DNA of 64,000 nucleotides, from positions 107,195 to 171,194 of the forward strand of contig JAPLOI010000033.1 in the NCBI GenBank assembly GCA_026400815.1, read 5' to 3'. The first letter of the stretch is position 1; every line of letters starts with the position of its first letter. The notes below the pieces were generated by a model. That model made no database searches. It had not been told where the DNA came from and worked only from the letters and a program-made list of their open reading frames with translations. The position numbers and the translations under genes are program-made. This DNA comes from Alphaproteobacteria bacterium (GTDB taxonomy: Bacteria; Pseudomonadota; Alphaproteobacteria; Acetobacterales; Acetobacteraceae). Below are positions 25,027 to 32,493 of the stretch, in pieces.

Positions 25027-25908
25027 ATGGCACAGTCATTCCACATCTCCGGCCACCGCGGCGCACGAGGGCTGTTTCCCGAGAACACGCTGGAGGGCTT
25101 CGCCGGCACCTTCGCCTTGGGCGTTGCGTCCGTAGAACTGGACGTGGCCCTCACGGCCGACGGGATCCCCGTTGTGGTCCACGATCCCGTCCTGCACGGC
25201 GATATCGTCCGTGGCCCGGATGGGCGATGGCTGGCGGGGCAGGGGGCTCGCATAGGCGACCTGCCGCGTGCCGCGCTGCACCGCTACGATGTCGGCCGCC
25301 TGCGGCCGGGCAGTGCCTATGCAGCGCCCTTCGCTACGCAGGCGCCCCGCGACGGCGCGCGGATCCCCGCCTTGGTCGACGTGCTGGCCTTGGCCCGCCC
25401 CGCCGGCGTGGTGGTGGATATCGAGATCAAGACCATGCCCGATCGCCCGGAACTGACGGCGCCACCGGAGCGGATCGTCGACGCCGTGCTGGATGCAGTC
25501 GCCGCGATCGGCATGCAACACCAGGTTGCCCTGCGCAGCTTCGACTGGCGCGCCCTGGCCCATGCCCAGCGCGTCGCCCCATCCATCCCGCGCGGCTACA
25601 TCACCAGCGCCGAGACACAGGCCAACGCGGCCCTGTGGTGGGCGGGCGCCGATCCGGCCGCGCATGGCGGCTCCGTCCCGGCCACCATCGCCGCCCTCTC
25701 GCCGGTGCCTGGAACCCTCTGGGCGCCTGGCTTCCGGGCCCTTACTGCCGCGCAGGTGGCGGAGGCGAAGGCGCTCGGCCTGCGGGTGATGCCCTGGACG
25801 GTGAACGAGCCGGCCGACATGGCCCGGCTGATCGCGATGGGGGCGCAGGAGATGTGCACGGACTACCCGGACCGGTTGCTGGCCGTGCTCGCGGCTCAGG
25901 TGCCCTGA
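25027..25908 (+). CDS. Glycerophosphodiester phosphodiesterase
   Basis: This 293-residue GDPD TIM barrel starts with the diagnostic GHRGARGLFPENTLEGF, followed by ELDVALTADG and VVHDP, which carry the metal and catalytic histidine residues. The C-terminal VMPWTVNEPADM and GAQEMCTDYPDRL are conserved. It hydrolyses glycerophosphodiesters to glycerol-3-phosphate and an alcohol. No signal peptide is present, so it is cytoplasmic like UgpQ. GGGGGAGA lies upstream of the ATG. Its last 13 bp overlap the convergent hypothetical gene. Confidence 0.9.
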   Translation: MAQSFHISGHRGARGLFPENTLEGFAGTFALGVASVELDVALTADGIPVVVHDPVLHGDIVRGPDGRWLAGQGARIGDLPRAALHRYDVGRLRPGSAYAAPFATQAPRDGARIPALVDVLALARPAGVVVDIEIKTMPDRPELTAPPERIVDAVLDAVAAIGMQHQVALRSFDWRALAHAQRVAPSIPRGYITSAETQANAALWWAGADPAAHGGSVPATIAALSPVPGTLWAPGFRALTAAQVAEAKALGLRVMPWTVNEPADMARLIAMGAQEMCTDYPDRLLAVLAAQVP

Positions 25909-26537
25909 TAGAAGTTGCTGCGCACGGAGGCGCGGGAGACCAGTTCGCGCAAAGCGGGGTTCTCGTGCGCATCCTCCGCCACCAGCGTTTCCATCGGTAC
26001 GAAATACTCGTGCGGCTGCGGCAGCTGGCATTCGGCGAAGCCTTTGTACTGCCGCTGCTTCAGGGCGTACATCACCCGGATATCCCGCACTGGCAGTACC
26101 AGCGGCACGATCGGTTCGCCGCGCAGCACTCGTGTGGCCTTCCATCGCGGCGTGGGGTCCCCGGGCATCACAGGGGCCATCAGCCAGGAGACGGGGCAGA
26201 CCGCCAGCAGTGACCGCGTGCTGGGAGCGAAGCGGGACCGCTTGTCCAGCAGGTTCTGTAGCGACCCGCAGGCCTCGATGGCGAAGATGTCGGCGAACGG
26301 CTCGTCTGGCGTGCCGCCGAAATTCAGCCATAGCCCATCCGGCAGCGTGCGCATGCGGTTGCTGCCCGGGAACTTCAGGAAGGGTTGCGCCGGCGGGATC
26401 GGGCTGTTGCTGGGGTCACCCGGCCGGCACCGCAGCCAGGCTTCGCGCACAGGTTGCTTGTTCAGCCCTGGCGGCCGTTGGGGCCATTGCTGCAGCCGTC
26501 GTCGCACGAGATGGTCAAGGGATCGTAATGGCACCAT
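25896..26537 (-). CDS. Hypothetical protein, 213 aa, in an AT-rich pocket
   Basis: I do not recognise this protein. It starts MVPLRSLDHLVRRRLQQW from ATG 26537, preferred over ATG 26546 because the GGAG site lies 10 nt before the former and 1 nt before the latter. The middle contains DGLWLNFGGTPDEPFADIFAIEA and the end VRSNFYQGT; no membrane or export signal is seen. Codon choice is less GC-biased than the neighbours, and the upstream region is unusually AT-rich, so the gene was probably acquired. Its 3' end overlaps the opposing GDPD by 13 bp. Confidence 0.6.
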   Translation of the reverse strand: MVPLRSLDHLVRRRLQQWPQRPPGLNKQPVREAWLRCRPGDPSNSPIPPAQPFLKFPGSNRMRTLPDGLWLNFGGTPDEPFADIFAIEACGSLQNLLDKRSRFAPSTRSLLAVCPVSWLMAPVMPGDPTPRWKATRVLRGEPIVPLVLPVRDIRVMYALKQRQYKGFAECQLPQPHEYFVPMETLVAEDAHENPALRELVSRASVRSNFYQGT

Positions 26538-26576
26538 AATGTCCATTCTCCTGACGGAGATTGACGGAACATCACA

Positions 26577-26605
26577 ATAGGATCGGGTTCGCTGCTAGAT
26601 TGCAA
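26577..26605 (-). promoter_or_regulatory. Candidate sigma-70-like promoter of the hypothetical gene
   Basis: On the minus strand, TTGCAA (26605-26600) is followed after 17 nt by TCCTAT (26582-26577), about 40 nt before the chosen ATG. The -35 element overlaps the small inverted repeat ATTGC-aacta-GCAAT. The -10 match is poor, so this is tentative. Confidence 0.3.
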
Positions 26606-26970
26606 CTAGCAATTGGCCCGAAGTGGTTCATTCGTAAGCTTTCTTGGTCCGCTGAAGTGCGATGTGCGCGCGTCTCCATGGTTCCATGACGCGACTCACA
26701 TATTAACGCTACGCTAATTCAAATTTCCGCACTTATGTCGGTCGTGAATAAAATTCTGGAAAGGGAGTCCTGTAAGCAACTTGCGTGACCATCTTGAGGC
26801 GCAGCGTGACGTCATGGATTCACGGGATTCACACGCAGGGAGACGTCGGGACCATTCTGGCAAGTGGCGGCGTAAATCGGTGCACGTGCTGCACTACCGG
26901 CATCCCAGACACGCAAAAATGCCGCCCGCGGCCGGAGCCCCGGCTCATCCACCGACGGGAGCGGTCATGG
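26606..26970. other. AT-rich intergenic stretch without a recognisable gene
   Basis: Between the hypothetical gene promoter and the gltA terminator no convincing reading frame was found. The part 26701-26760 is about 63 % A+T (38 of 60 bases), against roughly 30 % elsewhere. Short frames on the + strand (for example from GTG 26785) encode Cys/Arg-rich strings with no domain-like pattern. This may be the remnant of an inserted element or a decayed gene. Confidence 0.5.
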
Positions 26971-27002
26971 AAAAGCCGACCGGATGCATCCATCCGATCG
27001 GC
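26971..27002 (-). terminator. Intrinsic terminator of gltA
   Basis: On the minus strand GCCGATCGGATG pairs with CATCCGGTCGGC (12 pairs, one G-T) around a four-base loop, followed by TTTT (26974-26971). It is 58 nt after the citrate synthase stop. Confidence 0.7.
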
Positions 27003-27060
27003 TCGCCATGGCTAGGCTCTGGATCGATCGCCGCCCTTCCGCCGGGCGGCGGCAGGAAGC

Positions 27061-28374
27061 CTACCGCTTGCCCATCGGCACGAAATCCCGGCGGCCGGCG
27101 CCGGTGTAGATCTGGCGCGGGCGGCCGATGCGCTGCGACGGGTCCTCGATCATCTCCTTCCACTGGCTGATCCAGCCGGTGGTGCGGGCAACCGCGAACA
27201 GCACGGTGAACATGCTCACCGGCAGCCCCATCGCCTTCAGGATGATGCCCGAATAGAAATCCACGTTCGGGTAGAGCTTGCGACTGACGAAGTAGTCGTC
27301 GGAGAGCGCGATCCGCTCCAGCTCCATCGCCAGGTCCAGCAACGGGTCGCCCTTGATGCCGAGCTCCTTCAGCACCTCATGCGCGCTCTGCGACATGATC
27401 TTCGCCCGCGGGTCGTAGTTTTTGTACACGCGGTGGCCGAAGCCCATCAGGCGGGTGTGGTTGTTCTTGTCCTTCACCTCGGACAGGAACTGCGGGATGT
27501 TCTTCACGTCGCCGATATCGGCCAGCATCTTCAGCACCGCCTCGTTGGCGCCGCCATGCGCGGGCCCCCACAGGCTCGCCACGCCCGCCGCGATGCAGGC
27601 GAACGGGTTGGCGCCGGAGGAGCCGGCCAGACGCACGGTGGAGGAGGAGGCGTTTTGCTCGTGGTCGGCGTGCAGGATGAACCAGCGCTCCATGGCCTTC
27701 GAGAGCACCGGCGGCACCGTGTAGGGCTCGGCCGGCACCGCGTTCATCATGTAGAGGAAGTTGTCCACATACCCGAGGTCGTTGCGCGGGTAGATGAACG
27801 GCTGCCCGATCGAGTATTTGTAGGCCCAGGCGGCGATCGTCGGCACCTTGGCGATCAGGCGGAAGGCGCTGATGCGGCGGTGCTCGGGGTCGTTGATGTC
27901 CAGGCTGTCGTGGTAGAACGCCGACAGCGCGCCGATCACGCCGCACATCACGGCCATCGGGTGCGCATCGCGGCGAAACCCGTCGAAGAAGCGGCGCAGC
28001 TGCTCGTGCAGCATCGTGTGCCGCATGATCCCCAGGTCGAATTCCTTCTGGGACGACGCATCGGCCAGCTCGCCGTTCAGCAGGAGGTGCGCCACTTCCA
28101 GGAAGGTGGACTGCTCGGCCAGCTGCTCGATCGGGTAGCCGCGATACAGCAGCTCGCCCACGTCGCCATCGATGTAGGTGATCTTGCTCTCGCAGGACGC
28201 CGTGCTGCCGTAGCCGGGGTCATAGGTGAACACGCCCAGCTGGTCGTACAGCTTGCGGATATCGAACACTGCCGGGCCCACGGTGCCCTCCATCAGCTTC
28301 ATCGATGTCGTCTTGTTGCTGCCGTCGAGCGTGATCGTGACCGATCCGCCGCCCGTGCTTGCCGTCGCACTCAT
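27061..28374 (-). CDS. gltA: Citrate synthase (hexameric type)
   Basis: This is a 437-residue type II citrate synthase. The catalytic residues known from E. coli GltA are all in place: His273 in [13 protein letters not shown], His314 in [13 protein letters not shown] and Asp372 in NVDFYSGI, plus the [10 protein letters not shown] segment. The N-terminal domain ([20 protein letters not shown]) is the extension of the NADH-regulated hexameric enzyme. It condenses acetyl-CoA and oxaloacetate as the entry step of the TCA cycle. AGGGGATGAGG precedes the ATG. It is a single-gene unit with its own terminator and a structured upstream region at 28420-28489. Confidence 0.97.
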   Translation of the reverse strand: MSATASTGGGSVTITLDGSNKTTSMKLMEGTVGPAVFDIRKLYDQLGVFTYDPGYGSTASCESKITYIDGDVGELLYRGYPIEQLAEQSTFLEVAHLLLNGELADASSQKEFDLGIMRHTMLHEQLRRFFDGFRRDAHPMAVMCGVIGALSAFYHDSLDINDPEHRRISAFRLIAKVPTIAAWAYKYSIGQPFIYPRNDLGYVDNFLYMMNAVPAEPYTVPPVLSKAMERWFILHADHEQNASSSTVRLAGSSGANPFACIAAGVASLWGPAHGGANEAVLKMLADIGDVKNIPQFLSEVKDKNNHTRLMGFGHRVYKNYDPRAKIMSQSAHEVLKELGIKGDPLLDLAMELERIALSDDYFVSRKLYPNVDFYSGIILKAMGLPVSMFTVLFAVARTTGWISQWKEMIEDPSQRIGRPRQIYTGAGRRDFVPMGKR

Positions 28375-28419
28375 GCCTCATCCCCTGGCTTGGTGGCGCT
28401 CCGCGCCGCCCGATACAAT

Positions 28420-28489
28420 CCGTAGCATGCCGCAAGTCAGCTGGGCGGCCATCGCCTCCGGCCAGCGGCCGGACCAGCCGATGCTACGG
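28420..28489. promoter_or_regulatory. Nested inverted repeat upstream of gltA
   Basis: CCGTAGCAT (28420-28428) and ATGCTACGG (28481-28489) are perfect 9-bp inverted repeats that enclose a second perfect palindrome CCGGCC-agc-GGCCGG at about 28458-28472. The element lies 46-115 nt upstream of the gltA start and could be an operator, a 5' leader structure or a terminator for the SNase-like gene. There is no T run. The nested perfect arms make chance less likely. Confidence 0.4.
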
Positions 28490-28569
28490 CCACCTCCTTG
28501 CAGAAGGCTTGAAGCCTACGGCTGCCGCCGCGGCAGCGCAACCGGGCGCAGTGGCGGGGTGCCGCGCGG

Positions 28570-29085
28570 TCAGAAGGAAGCTTCGCCTCCCTGCCACAGG
28601 CCACGATTCGCCGCCTTGGCCTCGCCCTCCTCATCGCCGAAGCTGGCGGCGGCAAAACCCGGGGACTCGCTGCGCGCCCGTGCCCAGCCGGAGGCGACCA
28701 TGCCGCGGTTGAGGTCCAGCCCCTGGGCCTCGCACAGTCCCTGCAGGAAGCCCCCGGCATCGCGCCCGTAGAGCCGGCACGCCACGGGCTCGATGCGCAG
28801 CAGATGTGCCAGGGCATCGCTGGCCGCTGCCCCGCAATCGAACCGGCTATTGTCCGGCCGCAGGCAGGAGGTGCCGCGCGGCGGCGCCGAGACGCCCTGC
28901 AACCGCACCACCGTATCGCCCAGCCGCAAGGTCTGGCCATCGACCACCGCCACCTGGGCCGCGGGCACCGCCACCGTTCCAGTCATGGCAGGTGCGCGGC
29001 CGAAAAGGTCGGCTGGCTGCAGCAGCAGCGCGCCCACGCCCAATACAGCAGCCCCGGCGAGAGTCGCCAGCAGGCCACGCGGCAT
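28570..29085 (-). CDS. Thermonuclease (SNase)-like protein with N-terminal membrane segment
   Basis: From ATG 29085 the protein has 171 residues: MPRGLLATLAGAAVLGVGAL gives one hydrophobic segment (signal or anchor). Next comes an SNase/OB-fold-like sequence with VVDGQTLRLGDTVVRLQGVSAP, CRLYGRD, QGLDLNRGMVASGWARA and a C-terminal EGEAKAANRGLWQG. These are the order and spacing of thermonuclease-family proteins. The usual catalytic Arg-Glu-Arg set is not clearly complete, since the expected RxxGxDAPE is RLQGVSAPP; nuclease activity is therefore doubtful. A GTG at 29166 would add 27 residues rich in Arg; neither start has a strong ribosome-binding site. It probably lies in the periplasm. Confidence 0.72.
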   Translation of the reverse strand: MPRGLLATLAGAAVLGVGALLLQPADLFGRAPAMTGTVAVPAAQVAVVDGQTLRLGDTVVRLQGVSAPPRGTSCLRPDNSRFDCGAAASDALAHLLRIEPVACRLYGRDAGGFLQGLCEAQGLDLNRGMVASGWARARSESPGFAAASFGDEEGEAKAANRGLWQGGEASF

Positions 29086-29223
29086 GTCGCCACCGCCATT
29101 CCGCGATGCCAGGCCGCCACTGAAGATCCGTCGCCGACGATGCAGGGCCACGCCGCGATTCCTCACGGGTTGTCACTGGAGGCGCCCGGGCCAAGTCCCG
29201 GACCACGCTGCACCTAGCGCGCC

Positions 29224-29297
29224 ATTCGCATGCGCGCAACACTGGATTCGCAGTCGTGCGAATCGCCTGCGAATCGGTGAATAGATCGATTCGCAGG
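29224..29297. repeat. Cluster of five ATTCGCA/TGCGAAT motifs forming two hairpins
   Basis: The 8-mer GATTCGCA or its complement TGCGAATC occurs at 29245-29252, 29257-29264, 29268-29275 and 29288-29295, and ATTCGCA again at 29224-29230. The first pair is a perfect 8-bp stem with a 4-nt loop (GTCG). The second, extended to CCTGCGAATC/GATTCGCAGG, is a perfect 10-bp stem with a 12-nt loop. The cluster starts 3 nt after the CHAD gene stop and lies in the 214-bp gap before the SNase-like gene. There is no T run. It could be a Rho-independent stabilising structure, a REP-like element or a multi-site operator. Confidence 0.7.
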
Positions 29298-29299
29298 TT

Positions 29300-30730
29300 T
29301 CATTGCCAGAACGGCCCGGCCTTGCGCAGCCGCTTCCAGGCGCGCGTGGCGGCCCGCCGCGTCTGCCCGGCCTGGCCGGCGACGAAGCCGCGCACCAGCC
29401 CGCCCGCCAGCCCGCCTCCGCCATGCGCCGCCAGCGCCTGCATCAACCCGGCTGCCACGGCGTTGTCGTTCAGGTGGCCGAGAGCTTCCTGCAAGGCTGC
29501 CAGCCGCCGCAGGAAGCGCTGCGCATCCCGCCCGGGGAACAGTGGCGCAAAAACCTCCGCGGCATAGCGCAGCCGCTTGGCCTTCAGCCGCACCTCGTGC
29601 AGCACCGCATCGGGCTGGGACGCCATGCCCTTCGCCTGTCGCGCCACCTGGCGCATGCGCTTGGCCAGAACCGAAGCGCCGAATTCTGCGGTCTCCGGCG
29701 TGGGAAGGCCCGCCACCCCCTCCCAGGGCCGGCCGATCGCCAGGGCGGAAATCCCGATTGCCAGGCAGCGCAGCTGTGGCCCCGCCAGTGTCGTGCCCAA
29801 TGCCGTGTAGGCCTCGGTTCGGCATGACGCGGCCGCCGCCATCAGCGCCGCAACCTCGGCAATCTCCGGAAATGCCGCCTGAACCTGCCGTCCGGTGCCG
29901 TCCAGAAAGACATCCCAGTCACGCGCCGGCCCAAGCGCATCCGCCAGCGCCTTCAACCCTGGGCGTACCGCATCGATGTCCGGGCAGGCCACCACGTCCC
30001 GGAAGACAGAGGCCAGGGCGCGGAGCCGGCGCAGCGCCACGCGCATCTGGTGCACCGGCTCGCCCGTCTGCCCGGCCGCCGCCGCCGGCGCATGATGCAG
30101 CAGCACGCCCAGCAGGTGCCCCGCCGCCTGGGCGAATCCGGCGCCCGGCGGCAGCCCCGCCGGCAAGTCTGGCGCGCCCAGCCGCCGGGCCGGCACCGGC
30201 AGCCCGGCGTGCAACAGCGCCTCCGCGGCGAGGCTGCGCGGCGGCACCGAGACTGGCACCGCCTCCGCCAGCGCAAGCCCCAGCGCCGTCACCTCCGCCA
30301 GGGGGCCTGACAGGAACAGACGCGCCACCGCGTGCCCGTCCTGCCATTGTCCGTCCACCAGCCGCAGCGCGACATCGGCCAGCAGCCCCTCGCGCACCCG
30401 CCCCGCCAGCCGTTGCACCGGCCGCAGCCCGTCCGGCACCGCCACCCCCTGCAGCGCGCTTGCCGTGGCCGCCTCGGCGCGCACCGGTGCGGCGGCTCCG
30501 GGTGCAAGCGACGGATCCAGCACCTCCACCCGCCAGCCCGAAAGATGGCGGATACTCCAAGACACCAGGGCAAGACCGTGCCGGGCGAGCGAACCCTCGC
30601 CGTCATCGTGCCATACCTGGGTCAATGCCACGGCGCGCCCCAGAGACCCGCGCAGCCGGCGCCGCACCGCCGCGATCTCCGCCACCGGCAACGTGAGCTC
30701 AAGAATCACGCTGGCCTGGGCCGGGGTCAT
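29300..30730 (-). CDS. CHAD domain protein with CYTH-like N-terminal region
   Basis: This is a 476-residue protein. The C-terminal half is a CHAD domain: VHQMRVALRRLRALASVF, ARDWDVFLD, LHEVRLKAKRLRYAAEVF and LGHLNDNAVA hold the conserved basic and His residues known to bind inorganic polyphosphate. The N-terminal 190 residues resemble a degenerate CYTH (triphosphate tunnel) domain, with alternating beta-strand patterns but few of the usual Glu residues, so catalysis is unlikely. It is 13 nt downstream of a SixA-like phosphatase, a pairing seen in other genomes. A role in polyphosphate granule association is likely from the family; nothing here shows it directly. Confidence 0.85.
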   Translation of the reverse strand: MTPAQASVILELTLPVAEIAAVRRRLRGSLGRAVALTQVWHDDGEGSLARHGLALVSWSIRHLSGWRVEVLDPSLAPGAAAPVRAEAATASALQGVAVPDGLRPVQRLAGRVREGLLADVALRLVDGQWQDGHAVARLFLSGPLAEVTALGLALAEAVPVSVPPRSLAAEALLHAGLPVPARRLGAPDLPAGLPPGAGFAQAAGHLLGVLLHHAPAAAAGQTGEPVHQMRVALRRLRALASVFRDVVACPDIDAVRPGLKALADALGPARDWDVFLDGTGRQVQAAFPEIAEVAALMAAAASCRTEAYTALGTTLAGPQLRCLAIGISALAIGRPWEGVAGLPTPETAEFGASVLAKRMRQVARQAKGMASQPDAVLHEVRLKAKRLRYAAEVFAPLFPGRDAQRFLRRLAALQEALGHLNDNAVAAGLMQALAAHGGGGLAGGLVRGFVAGQAGQTRRAATRAWKRLRKAGPFWQ

Positions 30731-30743
30731 CGCATGCTCCGGC

Positions 30744-31271
30744 TCATTCCCCTGGCAGGTCGCGCGGCGTCACGAACCGCACCAGCCGCCCGCCGCCCTC
30801 GCCCAGCGTGGCCCAACTCCCGGGCACGCTGAACTCGGCCAATGCGCCGCTCGGGAACCCCTCGTCCAGCCGGCGCCGGATCGCTTCGTCGCCGGAGCCA
30901 GCCAGCAGCAGCGCGAGGTCATGCAGCCCGGGGTTGTGCCCCAGCACCAGCACGCTGCGCGCCGTCTCCGCCACCCCATGCAGCAACTGCAGCAACTGGG
31001 CCGGGTCCGCGAGGTACAGCGCGTCCATCGGCTCCACCAGCGGCGTGTCGTCCCACGGTTCCAGTGCCTCCAGCGTCTGCAACGTGCGCCGCGCGGAAGA
31101 CACCAGCACGATATCGGGTGCGAGCCCCACGGCCTGCATCATGCCCCGCATCGCCGCCGCCGCCGCGCGCCCGCGCGGGTTCAACGGCCTGGCATGGTCC
31201 GAAAGCCGCGGGTCATCCCAGGATGACTTGGCGTGCCGCATCAGCAGCAGCTGGCGAAAGGCGGAGATCAC
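30744..31271 (-). CDS. SixA-like histidine phosphatase
   Basis: This is a 175-residue protein of the histidine phosphatase superfamily. The catalytic LMRHAKSSWDDP is near the N terminus, followed by SDHARPLNPRG, VSSARRTLQT and LGHNPGLHDL with the second catalytic His. The arrangement matches SixA, which dephosphorylates phosphohistidine, and other CHAD-linked phosphatases. I used GTG 31271, but AGGAGG lies only 2 nt before it; the frame opens at 31319, and an ATG at the MRHAK segment would be too short. The start is thus uncertain. It is the first gene of a pair with the CHAD protein. Confidence 0.8.
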   Translation of the reverse strand: MISAFRQLLLMRHAKSSWDDPRLSDHARPLNPRGRAAAAAMRGMMQAVGLAPDIVLVSSARRTLQTLEALEPWDDTPLVEPMDALYLADPAQLLQLLHGVAETARSVLVLGHNPGLHDLALLLAGSGDEAIRRRLDEGFPSGALAEFSVPGSWATLGEGGGRLVRFVTPRDLPGE

Positions 31272-31358
31272 AGCCTCCTGTGGCGGTTCGCCACCACAGT
31301 AGCGCGAAGCGGCCGCCATGCCAGCCAGCGCAACATGACAGTTCCGGCCGAACCGGTC

Positions 31359-31727
31359 CTATGTCCGCGGCTCGAACAGCTCCACGCAGTTGCCGGAGGG
31401 ATCCTCGGCCAGGATCTGCCGGCCACCCGGCCCCGCCAGGATGTCATTGCGGAACGCCACCCCGGCCGTGCGCAGCCGCGCCACCAGCGCCGGCAGGTCC
31501 TTCACCTCCAGCACGAAGCGCCCCCAGCCGCCTGGCACTGGCTGGCGCCCATCCGGCATCGGCTTCGCGGCGGAGGCCATCGGCCCCGCGAGCCACAGCG
31601 TGAGGTCATCGCGCGCCAGGATCGCCATCGCCGGCCCGAATTGCTGTTGCAGCGTGAAGCCCAGATGCTCCGTGTAGAAGGCGATCGCTACCGGCACGTC
31701 CTGCACGAGATAGCGCACTGCGGCCAT
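31359..31727 (-). CDS. VOC (glyoxalase/bleomycin-resistance fold) protein
   Basis: This 122-residue protein of the vicinal oxygen chelate fold has two beta-alpha-beta-beta-beta modules. Typical elements are DVPVAIAFYTEHLGFTL in the first module and VKDLPALVARLRTAGVAF followed by AEDPSGNCVELFEP in the second, the last carrying the conserved metal-binding Glu. Members include glyoxalases, dioxygenases and antibiotic-binding proteins; no subfamily motif points to one. It may share a transcript with the phosphatase genes around it. Confidence 0.85.
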   Translation of the reverse strand: MAAVRYLVQDVPVAIAFYTEHLGFTLQQQFGPAMAILARDDLTLWLAGPMASAAKPMPDGRQPVPGGWGRFVLEVKDLPALVARLRTAGVAFRNDILAGPGGRQILAEDPSGNCVELFEPRT

Positions 31728-31758
31728 GGCCCAGTTCCCCGTTCGTTGCCCTCAAACC

Positions 31759-32493
31759 CTAGGCTGGCAGGTCGATCCAGGAAAGATGCCCGCCCTTGCC
31801 CGCCCCGGTATCCAGGAACACCGCCGTCCCGCCGCCGCGCCCGGTGCGCAGATAGGGCCGGCCATCGTTGCTGCGCCGGTCATGGCCGACATAGACGGTC
31901 ATGCCCGCGGGGATATGGTCTACCCAGTGCAGCACGCGTTCCGGATAGCCGTCTGGCTGCAGGCGCCCGGTGGTCTGGCCATAGAGCGCGCGGGCCAGCA
32001 CGCCCTGCACCTTGCCGCCCGGCATCGGCGGCGGATCATGGCCCAGCATGTCGGTGTGGAAGCCGCCATGCACGAACATCCGGGCGGACCCGTCGGCGGC
32101 GCGCTGGCGCAGCCACACCGGCGCCCGGTCGATGACGCCCGCGGCCTGGTGCCGCAATCCGGGGTCGAGCTGCCGCAGCGTCACCGCCAGCTCGGGCCCC
32201 ACCCGGATGTTGCGGCCGCCCAGGGCGCGGCGCAGCTTGTGGTCGTGGTTGCCCAGCAGGAAGATGCCGCGCCCTTCCTCCACCATGCGCAGCGCCAGGC
32301 GCAACGCCTCCGCGCTGTCTGGCCCGTAGTCCACGATATCGCCCAGCTGGATCACGAAGCGGTCGGTGGCCACCGCCAGGGCGAAGGCTCGCGCATCGCC
32401 ATGCACGTCACCCACCACGCGCAATGGAATGCCATCCGGCACCAGCGACGGCGGCAGGCGCCCGGCGGCGTGCGAACCGTCCGGCGCCATCAT
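31759..32493 (-). CDS. Calcineurin-like metallophosphoesterase
   Basis: This 244-residue protein has the five-block metallophosphoesterase signature: GDVHGD, GDIVDYGPDS, GNHDHK, the HGGFHTDML histidine and GHDRRSNDGRP. The pattern with GDVHGD and GDxVDYGP resembles bacterial Ser/Thr protein phosphatases and the small PrpA/ApaH-type enzymes. It hydrolyses phospho-mono- or diesters in a two-metal site. Its start overlaps the photolyase stop as ATGA, so the two are translationally coupled, and a link to light or DNA damage is possible but not shown. Confidence 0.85.
   Translation of the reverse strand: MMAPDGSHAAGRLPPSLVPDGIPLRVVGDVHGDARAFALAVATDRFVIQLGDIVDYGPDSAEALRLALRMVEEGRGIFLLGNHDHKLRRALGGRNIRVGPELAVTLRQLDPGLRHQAAGVIDRAPVWLRQRAADGSARMFVHGGFHTDMLGHDPPPMPGGKVQGVLARALYGQTTGRLQPDGYPERVLHWVDHIPAGMTVYVGHDRRSNDGRPYLRTGRGGGTAVFLDTGAGKGGHLSWIDLPA

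Noticed and set aside
26785..27015. Small + strand gene in the AT-rich region
   Set aside because: GTG start, Cys/Arg/Ser-rich product without pattern, extending into the gltA terminator.
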